Positions 1 through 7,145 are shown, counted from the first letter of the stretch. The stretch: 7,935 bases of DNA from an uncultured Clostridia bacterium (GCA_947629215.1 CANRCU010000099.1:1-7935); one strand, 5' to 3'. Notes: generated from the sequence alone by a model not told the origin. Numbers and translations are program-made.

Positions 1-1495
1 TACGGTCGTCAAGATGCCTTTCCGCAACTGCCGTCATACCCATGATAGCATTCATAGGTGTACGTATATCATGTGACATACGCGCAAGAAAATCCGACTT
101 AGCCCTGTTTGCCGACTCCGCAGCCTCCGATGCTTCTTTAAGCGCAAGCCTAATCTGCTGTTCCCTCTCTTTCAGGCTTGTAACATCTTGTATGGCATAC
201 AAGACCGTTACAGGCACTCCGTTTTTTCTTTCAAGACACAATATGGAGATATTCTCCCAATAGATACCGTCTATATCTATCTGATATTCATATCTGAAAT
301 AAGGCACATCTTCGGTCATATTTTTCTGTACATAATCGCGTGAAATAAGCACGCTCATTTTCTCGCCGTCCACATCGTCCGTAATATATTTTTTATCAAG
401 ATGCTCAACAAGCTCGCTGTACACGCCTTTTTCGGGCGCATCGCCCTTATCATGTTTTAAATATTCATATGTATCGCTTTCATAATCCACAAGCGCAAAT
501 CTTGTAAATAAATGTGTGACTGCGCCGACTATATCCGACATTTTTTGTTTTTCGGAAACAAGCTGCCTGTTTATATTCCAGTTTCGCCATAAAATATACA
601 GAACATATAGCAAAAATGCCGCTATCAGCTTTATTTGCAAACGTATGCCCGCCGAATTTGCCCCATGCACCATATTTTTTGTTACCTTCGACGGAAAACT
701 TTGTACAAGCGCCCAATCCGCATTCTTCAACGGTATTACATATGCACTGCCCGTGGCGTTTGCGCCCTTATAGTTAAAATTGGACTCAATGCCCTCTTCC
801 AATATCTGTTCAAGGTCTTTGCCGCCTTTGATGTAACTTTCATTATTTTTTAAGGTATCTATAAGGTTTTTCGGTTCCGAACCGTTCACTGCGGAAAGAA
901 TGACATCGCCGTTTCTCTCCAGCAGATAACTGTTTGCGGACACATCAAAATAATCCGCCGAGAGTACGTGATACATAGTATCGCCCCTGATTATGCCGCT
1001 AAGCACGCCGATTATTTTGCCGTTATAGTAAAACGGAGAATAAAATATAAGCAATGTTTCATTTGTGATCCTTGAATTATGTACCACACATTTGCCGCTG
1101 TTGCCCTTCATACCGTCTATAAAATATTCCCTGTCTTTAAGATCGGCTGTTTCACCGTCGGCAGCAAGATCCATACCGTTTGGGGATATAAACTCCACAT
1201 AGTCAAAATACGACCTTTCGGTCATATCTTTCAGCATAGACGTCGTGACCTTAGGTTCGGACATAAAGGTCGGGTAAAAATGCGCCATCATATCCAGATT
1301 TTGCTGAGATATTGTTATAAGTTCTTCTATCCTTTCCGCCTTTTGCGCGGTAGCCGTTTTGATAAAATTATTGTTTTGCTCTATAATACGGCTGTTGTTA
1401 TCCAATGTAAACGAAAAAAATGAATATATGATAAAAACGATCAATGCAACAAAAAATATTCCTTCAAAAACAGTGTATCTTTTTTCTTTTCTCAT
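1..1495 (-). CDS. Cache-domain sensor histidine kinase (probably hybrid), 3' end outside window
   Basis: Membrane sensor kinase that should autophosphorylate on His475 in response to an extracellular signal. The 498 visible residues read as a short basic N-terminus and a membrane segment at about 11-30. A Cache-like extracytoplasmic sensor follows at about 35-270, with the DREYF signature at 121-125 typical of dCache domains. A second membrane segment lies at about 287-303, then a PAS-like region at about 320-440 ending in DVTSLKERE, a helical linker, and a HisKA H-box (SHDIRTPMNAI, His475). The reading frame stays open to base 1, so the ATPase domain and any receiver domain lie outside the window. 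This architecture in Clostridia is often a hybrid kinase with a C-terminal receiver, but that cannot be seen here. The start at 1495 follows AGGAAAGG (1504-1511) with 8-nt spacing. The gene begins 33 bp after the LRR gene and is probably cotranscribed with it. The signal and response regulator are unknown. Confidence 0.93.
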   Translation of the reverse strand, partial: MRKEKRYTVFEGIFFVALIVFIIYSFFSFTLDNNSRIIEQNNNFIKTATAQKAERIEELITISQQNLDMMAHFYPTFMSEPKVTTSMLKDMTERSYFDYVEFISPNGMDLAADGETADLKDREYFIDGMKGNSGKCVVHNSRITNETLLIFYSPFYYNGKIIGVLSGIIRGDTMYHVLSADYFDVSANSYLLERNGDVILSAVNGSEPKNLIDTLKNNESYIKGGKDLEQILEEGIESNFNYKGANATGSAYVIPLKNADWALVQSFPSKVTKNMVHGANSAGIRLQIKLIAAFLLYVLYILWRNWNINRQLVSEKQKMSDIVGAVTHLFTRFALVDYESDTYEYLKHDKGDAPEKGVYSELVEHLDKKYITDDVDGEKMSVLISRDYVQKNMTEDVPYFRYEYQIDIDGIYWENISILCLERKNGVPVTVLYAIQDVTSLKEREQQIRLALKEASEAAESANRAKSDFLARMSHDIRTPMNAIMGMTAVAERHLDDR

Positions 1496-1528
1496 AAAAT
1501 ATACCTTTCCTGTGCTGTCCGAATATGC

Positions 1529-2584
1529 CTATTGGTTGAATTTCTGCTTACAATAATATACCTCTTCCGGGCGGCTGCCATACCATTCAAAAAACTCGGC
1601 GGCTTTTTCTTCTGTCAACGGGCAGTCGTACATACCCGTGTCCTTGAGTTTCGGCAAATTCATAAGCGGCGTCGGATCGTGTACGTATGTATAACTCAAT
1701 TCGACTGTTTCAAGCGCCGCATCTTCCGCTAAAGGCGAAATATCTCCAACATCCGTACCGTATAACTCCACTATCCTTAACTTTGGCTTATCGGCAAGAA
1801 CGCTTATATCGCTGATAAGTCCGCCGCTTTTATGGTCATAGTCCCTGTTCGCTTTAAGCACCTCAAGCTCTTTCATATCCTTTAATACGGAAATATCGCT
1901 GATATTCGTATAATCCACATTCAGTTCGTGCAGTTTAAGGCAATCCGAAAGACAGCTTATATCGCTTACGCCCGTATGTGATATGTCAAGCGTTTCAAGA
2001 TTTTCAAGTTCCCCAAAACCTGTCAGAGCTTTAAGCCCTTCTCCCGAAAGTTTCAGCTGTTTTAATGACAATATCTTTCCTATATTTCCCACAGAGTCAA
2101 TATTATCGTATATATATAACTCCTCCAAATCGGAGAATTTTCCTTCAAAATCCATGCCAAGGTTTTCTTTCTCCTCGGAAAATGAGGTATTTATCCACAG
2201 ATGTTTCAATTCTTCGGCATCACTCAAAGGATCAAGACTCTCCACGCCGACACAGTTTATAACAAGTTTTTTTAGAGAGCATTCGGCTATATGTTCCAAT
2301 GCGTTTTTATCCAGAATATCGTCAACAAGCAGGCAAAAACTGCCTTTCTCCCAATATTCGGAATGTACGACAGCCATTTTCTTGCCCGAAAACGGTCTTA
2401 CATATAAAATCTCGCAGTCCGTCGGCAATTCGTTTTCGTTACAGATAAAATTTACACCGTTTGCCTCAAAACTGTCATGTGAGTTTCTTTCAATATATTC
2501 TTTCACCGACAAACATGAATAAACACAAACCCAAACTGCGCATATGATCCAACAGGCACATAAGATTATTTTTTTTGCTCTCAT
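1529..2584 (-). CDS. Membrane-anchored extracytoplasmic leucine-rich-repeat protein
   Basis: A 351-residue protein with a short basic N-terminus (MRAKK), one hydrophobic segment at about 6-25, and an otherwise soluble body, so it is probably anchored in the membrane facing outward. Residues about 104-316 form tandem leucine-rich repeats of the 22-residue SDS22/internalin-like kind. They are clearest as LETLDISHTGVSDISCL (196-212), LHELNVDYTNISDISVL (218-234) and LRIVELYGTDVGDISPL (269-285). LRRs of this class usually bind protein or glycan ligands; the ligand is unknown. The hydrophobic segment holds five cysteines (9, 11, 15, 20, 24). The sequence before Cys24 (V-Y-S-C) is a poor lipobox, so lipidation is uncertain. 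I prefer the start at 2584 because GGGAGG (2589-2594) lies just before it. An in-frame ATG at 2596 has no such site and would place that site inside the gene. It is the first gene of an operon with the sensor kinase. Confidence 0.88.
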   Translation of the reverse strand: MRAKKIILCACWIICAVWVCVYSCLSVKEYIERNSHDSFEANGVNFICNENELPTDCEILYVRPFSGKKMAVVHSEYWEKGSFCLLVDDILDKNALEHIAECSLKKLVINCVGVESLDPLSDAEELKHLWINTSFSEEKENLGMDFEGKFSDLEELYIYDNIDSVGNIGKILSLKQLKLSGEGLKALTGFGELENLETLDISHTGVSDISCLSDCLKLHELNVDYTNISDISVLKDMKELEVLKANRDYDHKSGGLISDISVLADKPKLRIVELYGTDVGDISPLAEDAALETVELSYTYVHDPTPLMNLPKLKDTGMYDCPLTEEKAAEFFEWYGSRPEEVYYCKQKFNQ

Positions 2585-2588
2585 ATTT

Positions 2589-2594
2589 CCTCCC
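2589..2594 (-). promoter_or_regulatory. Ribosome binding site selecting the LRR gene start
   Basis: GGGAGG on the minus strand, 4 nt before the ATG at 2582-2584. The spacing is slightly short, but it fits that ATG far better than the in-frame ATG at 2594-2596, which directly abuts the same motif and has no purine-rich site of its own. Confidence 0.7.
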
Positions 2595-2625
2595 ATATAC
2601 AGATAATATATTATACCTCTAATTT

Positions 2626-2654
2626 ATTATATCAGACAAACGAGCCTGTTTCAA
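2626..2654 (-). promoter_or_regulatory. Sigma-A-type promoter of the LRR/sensor-kinase operon
   Basis: On the minus strand, -35 TTGAAA (2649-2654), a 17-bp spacer and a perfect -10 TATAAT (2626-2631). The predicted transcript starts near 2619, leaving about 35 nt of leader before the LRR start codon. A second TATAAT at 2610-2615 has a weaker TTGTCT 18 bp upstream and could be an alternative promoter. Confidence 0.8.
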
Positions 2655-2708
2655 CTCTAATTTACTCAAAAGCAAAAACGAATATCTTCGTATTGTTTCA
2701 GCCAACTC

Positions 2709-2742
2709 AAAAAGGCTCACATCTTATAGTATGAGCCTTTTT
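2709..2742 (-). terminator. Intrinsic terminator after the pseudokinase gene
   Basis: A perfect 11-bp inverted repeat, AAAAAGGCTCA (2709-2719) and TGAGCCTTTTT (2732-2742), with a 12-nt loop. On the minus strand the hairpin is followed by a T run formed by its own stem base, 40 bp after the pseudokinase stop codon. The symmetry means it could also terminate plus-strand transcription, although no plus-strand gene is present. Confidence 0.9.
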
Positions 2743-2782
2743 ACAAACTAATTATATTTTGCTTACATACGCTGTGAGCTTA

Positions 2783-4264
2783 TCAATAAACCGTTTTTCT
2801 CCAGTTTCTGATTTGTTCGCCATATCCAAGCACCTCAAGCCATGCAAAGAACTGTATATCATTAATAAACTCGTTGCATACATCATCCAGTCTGTCGGCA
2901 TTGTTCTTTACATAATTTACAAGATCGCTTACAGCCTTACATTCCACACCGCCAATTTCATAGATATACTCGCCGGAAACATAGTATCTTAGCTTATATG
3001 ACGTAAGTTCTTCCCCTGCGCCCACATTGACTTCATTTTCAAGCTTTTTGATTTTTGTGAGAATATCCTCCTCAATGCCCTGTTTCTCCGCAACGGAACT
3101 TACGATATTGCTCCTTAATGCGTCCATATAAGGCTCTTTGTCATAAGCTACGACCATTTCCGAAGCAAACTGATTAAGATCGCCAAGCTGTTGACCCTTC
3201 CAGTAAGGCGGCAAAGACGGATTGAGTATAGAAATAAGTTTAAACAATGCAAGGTTCTTGTCATTTAACTTGCAGCAATTAAGTACATCGTTATATTTAT
3301 CCTCTGCATAATTATCAACTATTTCAAGCAATGCAGGGTCATTTACACAGCTTACGGCATTATCCCAATCCAAAGCAAAAGCCTTTGCAATATTTTCAAG
3401 GCCGTCTACAGCTGTACCGTTGAAATTATAAACGCTTGTAGGCGGTTCATATACATAGTTGTCAACAATAGCAACTTCTTCGCCCGCAAGGCATTGTTTA
3501 ACTTCGTCATAACCCCACCTTGTGGTATGATCTTTTATTGTAAGACCTCGGATTATGTTTTTGAGCATATCGCTTGCTTTCGCGGGTATTTCGGGTTCAA
3601 ATGTACAAGCCTTTTTAAGTATCTGTTTTCTGTTCAGCCCTTCAAAAGGATCACGACCTGTAACAAGCGCAATAAGCGTAACGCCAAGTGACCAGAAGTC
3701 AGCCTCCTTGCCGAATATACCTTTTGCATTTTCGGGCGGGAAGAAACCGAATGCAGTCTGTTTTGTCGGTTCCATGGCGTTTGATATGTCAACGCCGTAG
3801 TCGCCAAGCATTACCTGATCAGGACCGAACGGACTGTAATAAATATTTGTCGGTCTGACATTGCCGTGAACAACGCCTGCTTCATGTATAGTCTTTAAAG
3901 CCTCGATAACATTTGGTATTATCGTTTCAAACAGACGCTTATCATTAACAGGCTTGCCGCTTGAAATAAGATCCGCCTTGTTAAAGAAAGGCATTATCTC
4001 GCAGCTGCAGCCGTTAAATGTAAATCTGTCGGATTTTTTTATAAGATAATGTGAGTTGATCTTTTTTTCCTGCTCTATCTTTTCCTCCGACGGTGTTTTT
4101 TCGGGGAAATATATTTTTGCCAAAAACGGGAAATCGTCATATTCACATACAAATAATTCTGCCTCGCCGGTATCGCTGTTCAAAACTTTTTTTAGTACAT
4201 AACGACTTGCTATCGTATCGCCCACAGCAAAACCCGCAGGCAGTTTGTTTACTTCGCCAGCCAT
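2783..4264 (-). CDS. Hanks-type kinase-fold protein, probable pseudokinase, with novel C-terminal region
   Basis: A 493-residue cytosolic protein with no signal peptide or membrane segment. Residues about 18-262 have the eukaryotic-like Ser/Thr kinase fold. Visible motifs are an ATP-binding Lys in FLAKIYF (Lys50), the metal-binding DYG (155-157), FFPPE (174-178) matching the APE motif, DFWSLGVTL (189-197) and the late-lobe Arg249. The catalytic loop reads HGNVRPTN (133-140), with Asn135 in place of the HRD aspartate and Arg137 in place of the usual Lys. The codon is AAT at 3860-3862. The glycine loop keeps only Gly33 of the usual three. Phosphotransfer is therefore probably weak or absent, while nucleotide binding may persist. 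Residues about 285-493 are helical and match no family I can name; they may contain a duplicated module. The start follows GAGGTG with good spacing. The gene lies 23 bp after the acidic coiled-coil gene, so the two products probably act together. A role as scaffold or allosteric regulator is inferred. Confidence 0.9.
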   Translation of the reverse strand: MAGEVNKLPAGFAVGDTIASRYVLKKVLNSDTGEAELFVCEYDDFPFLAKIYFPEKTPSEEKIEQEKKINSHYLIKKSDRFTFNGCSCEIMPFFNKADLISSGKPVNDKRLFETIIPNVIEALKTIHEAGVVHGNVRPTNIYYSPFGPDQVMLGDYGVDISNAMEPTKQTAFGFFPPENAKGIFGKEADFWSLGVTLIALVTGRDPFEGLNRKQILKKACTFEPEIPAKASDMLKNIIRGLTIKDHTTRWGYDEVKQCLAGEEVAIVDNYVYEPPTSVYNFNGTAVDGLENIAKAFALDWDNAVSCVNDPALLEIVDNYAEDKYNDVLNCCKLNDKNLALFKLISILNPSLPPYWKGQQLGDLNQFASEMVVAYDKEPYMDALRSNIVSSVAEKQGIEEDILTKIKKLENEVNVGAGEELTSYKLRYYVSGEYIYEIGGVECKAVSDLVNYVKNNADRLDDVCNEFINDIQFFAWLEVLGYGEQIRNWRKTVY

Positions 4265-4287
4265 ATTTTACACCTCAATTCTATACT

Positions 4288-5787
4288 TTATTTTGCCTGA
4301 AAGCACATAACATTGCTCCTGAGCATCTTGTCGACTCTGTCATACAGTTTCATATTCTTTCCGACCATTCTGGTATCCTTTTCAACCACTGCCTGTATAC
4401 TGCTTTCAAGCTCTCTTAACTGATCGTTATATTCACTTTCAAGCGCTTTCTTCTTAGCTTCTTTTTCGGCTTTGACGCGGTTTTTGTTCAAAACGTTGGT
4501 CTTAACGCTGTAAAATTCTCTTTCAAGATTCTGAAGCTCTTCAAAGTGCTTATCCTCAAGTTTGTCCTTTTCGACTGCAAATCTCTTTTTCTTGTCCAAT
4601 TCAAGACTTGAACAGTTTTTGTATATCGTCTTGAGGAAGTTTATTGTATCGACCATATAGAATTTGTGCATCTTGGTCGCTTTTTCATCATAATCGCCGG
4701 TCGTACCCATAAGTTTGAGCAGGTCGTCAATATTTGGCATAGCGCTTGCGGGATAAAGCGAAGGATCAAATTCTTTGAGCAGACCGTAAATTTTCTCGAC
4801 CATGTTCATATCACAGCTGATGGCCTGTATCGAAACAATGACACCATGCTGTGAATAGTTACGGAGTTTTATAAGCTCGTTTTTGATTATTTCGATCTCG
4901 GACTCCTCGTCCTCGCCGTCCTCTATATTTTTAAGAGCATACTTTATTCGCAGATATTCAAAACGCTTGCTGAGGTAAACCTGCGGAGATGCGCCCGTAA
5001 ATATAAAGTTGTTGCCCTGTTCTATAACGCTGTTTGCTTCCGCAAGTATGTCGTCTTTTTCGGTCTTGACAACATCATCCGAGAAAAGCTGGTTAAATAC
5101 GGGCTTTTCGTCGTCGCCCAAAAGCTCGCTCTCCGACTGTTTAAGGAAATAATCGTCCTCGTCGGGCTCATATTCGGGCGCCCACGATGTATCGTATTCT
5201 TCTTTATATATACCGACAATACGTTCTTCTGTTTCTTCTGAAGAATCCGGCTCGGGTGTGCTTTCGGAAGGTGTTTCGGTTTGTTCTTCGCTGCTTGTTT
5301 CCGAGCTGTCGGTACTTTCAGCCTTTTCGGCTGTTTCTGCGCTGTCACTGACATCATTATCGGTCTTGGCGCCGATGCTATCTTCGGAGCCTGCCTCGGA
5401 TACACTGTCATCATCATCGTATGAAGGCATTACAGACGAAGAGAAACCGTCGGCTGTATCGTCGCTGTCATAATCGTCGACTTCCATATAAGCTATCAGA
5501 AGATCGTCTTCAAGATATTGATTTATTTTTGCAATATCGTCATCCAATTCAAAAAAATCGCCGATAACACTTTTAGCATTTTCTATATTTGCAATTTTTT
5601 GTCTTAAACCTTCAAACTCCGGGAGTTCTTTAAAGCGGATCATATCGTCCTCTTGCAGACAAATAGTGTTTTCAACACTGTAATACAAGTTTAATTTATC
5701 AGCCACATAGGATCTGGCAATGTCAAGAAAGACCTTTTTATCATCACTTATACTTTCAAGCAATGTCAAAGCATCCTTTGTACTCAT
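4288..5787 (-). CDS. Hypothetical cytosolic protein with acidic Ser/Thr/Glu-rich linker and coiled coil
   Basis: I do not recognise this 499-residue protein. It has no signal peptide or membrane segment. Residues 1-101 look mostly helical. Residues about 103-228 are extremely rich in Asp, Glu, Ser and Thr, for example SETSSEEQTETPSESTPEPD (162-181), and are probably disordered. A second helical domain spans about 240-395, and about 395-470 is a charged heptad-like coiled coil (KKRFAVEKDKLEDKHFEELQ region), followed by a basic tail. The acidic linker offers many Ser/Thr sites beside acidic residues, which could suit a phosphoprotein or a charge-based binding segment, but no kinase is shown to act on it. 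The start is placed at 5787 because GGAGGTGA lies directly upstream. A longer in-frame ATG at 5850 falls inside the -10 box of the promoter and should not be transcribed. It is the first gene of an operon with the pseudokinase. Confidence 0.85.
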   Translation of the reverse strand: MSTKDALTLLESISDDKKVFLDIARSYVADKLNLYYSVENTICLQEDDMIRFKELPEFEGLRQKIANIENAKSVIGDFFELDDDIAKINQYLEDDLLIAYMEVDDYDSDDTADGFSSSVMPSYDDDDSVSEAGSEDSIGAKTDNDVSDSAETAEKAESTDSSETSSEEQTETPSESTPEPDSSEETEERIVGIYKEEYDTSWAPEYEPDEDDYFLKQSESELLGDDEKPVFNQLFSDDVVKTEKDDILAEANSVIEQGNNFIFTGASPQVYLSKRFEYLRIKYALKNIEDGEDEESEIEIIKNELIKLRNYSQHGVIVSIQAISCDMNMVEKIYGLLKEFDPSLYPASAMPNIDDLLKLMGTTGDYDEKATKMHKFYMVDTINFLKTIYKNCSSLELDKKKRFAVEKDKLEDKHFEELQNLEREFYSVKTNVLNKNRVKAEKEAKKKALESEYNDQLRELESSIQAVVEKDTRMVGKNMKLYDRVDKMLRSNVMCFQAK

Positions 5788-5790
5788 AAA

Positions 5791-5799
5791 ATCACCTCC
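5791..5799 (-). promoter_or_regulatory. Strong ribosome binding site deciding the acidic protein start
   Basis: GGAGGTGAT on the minus strand, near-perfect complement to the 16S tail, with 7 nt between GGAGG and the ATG at 5785-5787. It fixes the start 21 codons inside the longest open frame. Confidence 0.9.
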
Positions 5800-5845
5800 G
5801 TAAAAATGTTCAGCCAGCATATAACACACGGCTCTGTTTGTTATT

Positions 5846-5874
5846 ATCATATCACTTTTTTAACAAAACGTCAA
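5846..5874 (-). promoter_or_regulatory. Sigma-A-type promoter of the acidic protein/pseudokinase operon
   Basis: On the minus strand, -35 TTGACG (5869-5874), a 17-bp spacer and -10 TATGAT (5846-5851). The predicted transcription start is near 5839, giving a leader of about 50 nt. The -10 box overlaps the ATG at 5848-5850 of the longest open frame, which rules out that codon for this transcript. Confidence 0.82.
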
Positions 5875-5880
5875 ATAAAA

Positions 5881-5900
5881 TCACCAAAAAAATTCACCAA
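5881..5900. repeat. Short direct repeat upstream of the -35 box
   Basis: TCACCAA occurs at 5881-5887 and again at 5894-5900, 13 bp apart, immediately upstream of the -35 element at 5869-5874. On the transcribed strand it reads TTGGTGA twice within T-rich flanks. It may be an activator site or UP-like element, or simply chance in AT-rich DNA. Confidence 0.3.
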
Positions 5901-5916
5901 TTTTAAAATTTTATAT

Positions 5917-5957
5917 AAAAAGGCAGCTATTGTACAATTAAAAGTGCAATAACTGCC
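5917..5957 (-). terminator. Intrinsic terminator after the SLH-protein gene
   Basis: Inverted repeat 5922-5932 with 5947-5957 (GGCAG and TATTG arms pairing with CTGCC and CAATA around one C/A mismatch). On the minus strand it is followed by TTTTT and an AT-rich stretch. It lies about 110 bp after the SLH-protein stop codon, which is a rather long 3' untranslated tail. There is no T run on the plus-strand side, so it works only for minus-strand transcription. Confidence 0.8.
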
Positions 5958-6068
5958 AAATAAGCCCTGTTATCCGATACAAAAATTTTATTTTATGTTT
6001 TTTTGACCGAATTATCCAACTTTCCAGATCCGAAGATTTTTGTCAATATTGTCGGTTATTCCATTTTT

Positions 6069-7145
6069 TCAGGCATTTCTTTGTATATATTCCACATCAA
6101 GCATTCTTGATACGGTCGCAATTGCCTGTTCTCTTGTATAAAATTCCGTCGGTGAAAACTTATTATTACCCGTACCTACCATTATACCGTTACCGTTGCC
6201 GTCTTTTGCGGAGCATACATTATAGATATACTGCTTTGCCCAGTCGCCCATACTTGCCTCGTCGGCAAATGTAGCAGGTTTTTCGCCAGCTTTTATGCCC
6301 ATATATTCAGCCATTTTCCAAAGCAGTACGGCAGCCTCCTGCCTTGTTATATTTTTATCGGGCATAAACGTACCGTCGCCCATGCCGCTTACTATGCCTA
6401 TTTTTGCAGCTGCAATAACATAGGGGTCGTCCGTATCTGTAAAAGGCTTGTCACTGTCTGTTCCCATATATTTAATTTTTCTGTCACCGTAAATATTATC
6501 AAGGAAATTAACTGCAAGATGGCAATATTCCCGCCTTGTTATATTATTTTTATAATTAAATCCCAGCTCTTCGGGCATATATCCCCAGTCCCAGGCTTTT
6601 TTAACGGCTTCCTCCGCCCATGAGCTTCTTTCAAGACTTACATTGTATTTTTTCAGATAAACACCAAGATCGGGGATAACCTCTCCGTTCATATCATAAT
6701 AAGTGTTATTTTCACCGCTAAGTTCCCAGAACACAGCCGTTTCACCTATATCCATGGTGCGGAACATAGCAGGGATCGCATCGCGAAGGATGACCGCTTT
6801 GCCGTCCTCTATTTTAAGCACACCCTGCGCGCTGTCCCTCATACCCACAGGTACCGAAAAGAGAAAAAGCCCGTGTCTGCTGCTGAGAGGCACTATATTA
6901 AAATAACTTTCGGACAGAACATCACCGTTGGCATTTTCTATATGACAGCCGTTTACCATAGTCGCATCATAGCTGAATGTGGTGTCGTCCTCCGCTATAA
7001 ACAATCCGTCCGAATACGGTACGGCAATTGCGCTGCCGCTTATAACGGGTTCTTGTATTACTTCCTCCGTTTCGTCGGCAAATGTCGGCATATTAAACGA
7101 CAACGCCATTAGACCGCATAACAGCAAAGCGATTTTCTTTTTCAT
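6069..7145 (-). CDS. Secreted cell-surface protein with three C-terminal SLH domains
   Basis: A 358-residue exported protein. A classic signal peptide (KKK, hydrophobic core at about 5-17) probably ends after TFA at residue 23. Residues about 35-170 are beta-rich and of unknown function; the stretch YYDMNGEVIP (149-158) faintly recalls WG-type repeats, but this is weak. Three SLH domains follow at about 175-220, 235-282 and 292-350, each carrying the expected TRxE-type motif: ITRREY (202-207), ITRQEA (266-271) and YTREQA (336-341). SLH domains bind secondary cell-wall polymers noncovalently, so the protein should sit on the cell wall. The start at 7145 overlaps the coaX stop (ATGA at 7142-7145), and AAGGAGG (7156-7162) lies upstream inside coaX, so translation is probably coupled. 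Linkage to coenzyme A synthesis has no obvious functional logic and may be only transcriptional. Confidence 0.93.
   Translation of the reverse strand: MKKKIALLLCGLMALSFNMPTFADETEEVIQEPVISGSAIAVPYSDGLFIAEDDTTFSYDATMVNGCHIENANGDVLSESYFNIVPLSSRHGLFLFSVPVGMRDSAQGVLKIEDGKAVILRDAIPAMFRTMDIGETAVFWELSGENNTYYDMNGEVIPDLGVYLKKYNVSLERSSWAEEAVKKAWDWGYMPEELGFNYKNNITRREYCHLAVNFLDNIYGDRKIKYMGTDSDKPFTDTDDPYVIAAAKIGIVSGMGDGTFMPDKNITRQEAAVLLWKMAEYMGIKAGEKPATFADEASMGDWAKQYIYNVCSAKDGNGNGIMVGTGNNKFSPTEFYTREQAIATVSRMLDVEYIQRNA

Noticed and set aside
1079..1423. A 114-codon plus-strand open frame inside the sensor-kinase gene
   Set aside because: It is antisense to the Cache domain and membrane segment of the sensor kinase, with no protein-like composition.
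1983..2522. A 179-codon plus-strand open frame opposite the LRR gene
   Set aside because: It is antisense to the repeats. Its Ser/Phe-rich composition is what reverse-complemented Leu/Glu/Asp-rich codons give, and no leader or promoter is evident.
5022..5417. A 131-codon minus-strand open frame in another register of the acidic protein gene
   Set aside because: It is a by-product of the low-complexity Glu/Ser/Asp coding region, giving a Lys/Pro/Arg-rich product unlike a real protein, and it lies entirely inside a supported gene.
5258..5473. Ser/Leu-rich plus-strand open frame resembling a repeat protein
   Set aside because: It is the antisense of the acidic linker; its apparent repetitiveness follows from the biased codons of the opposite strand.
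6002..6056. A TTGACA hexamer on the minus strand after the SLH gene, and a short ACCGA/TCGGT inverted repeat nearby
   Set aside because: No acceptable -10 box lies 16-18 bp downstream of the hexamer, and the inverted repeat has only 5 bp with a loop of over 40 nt. Both look like chance.
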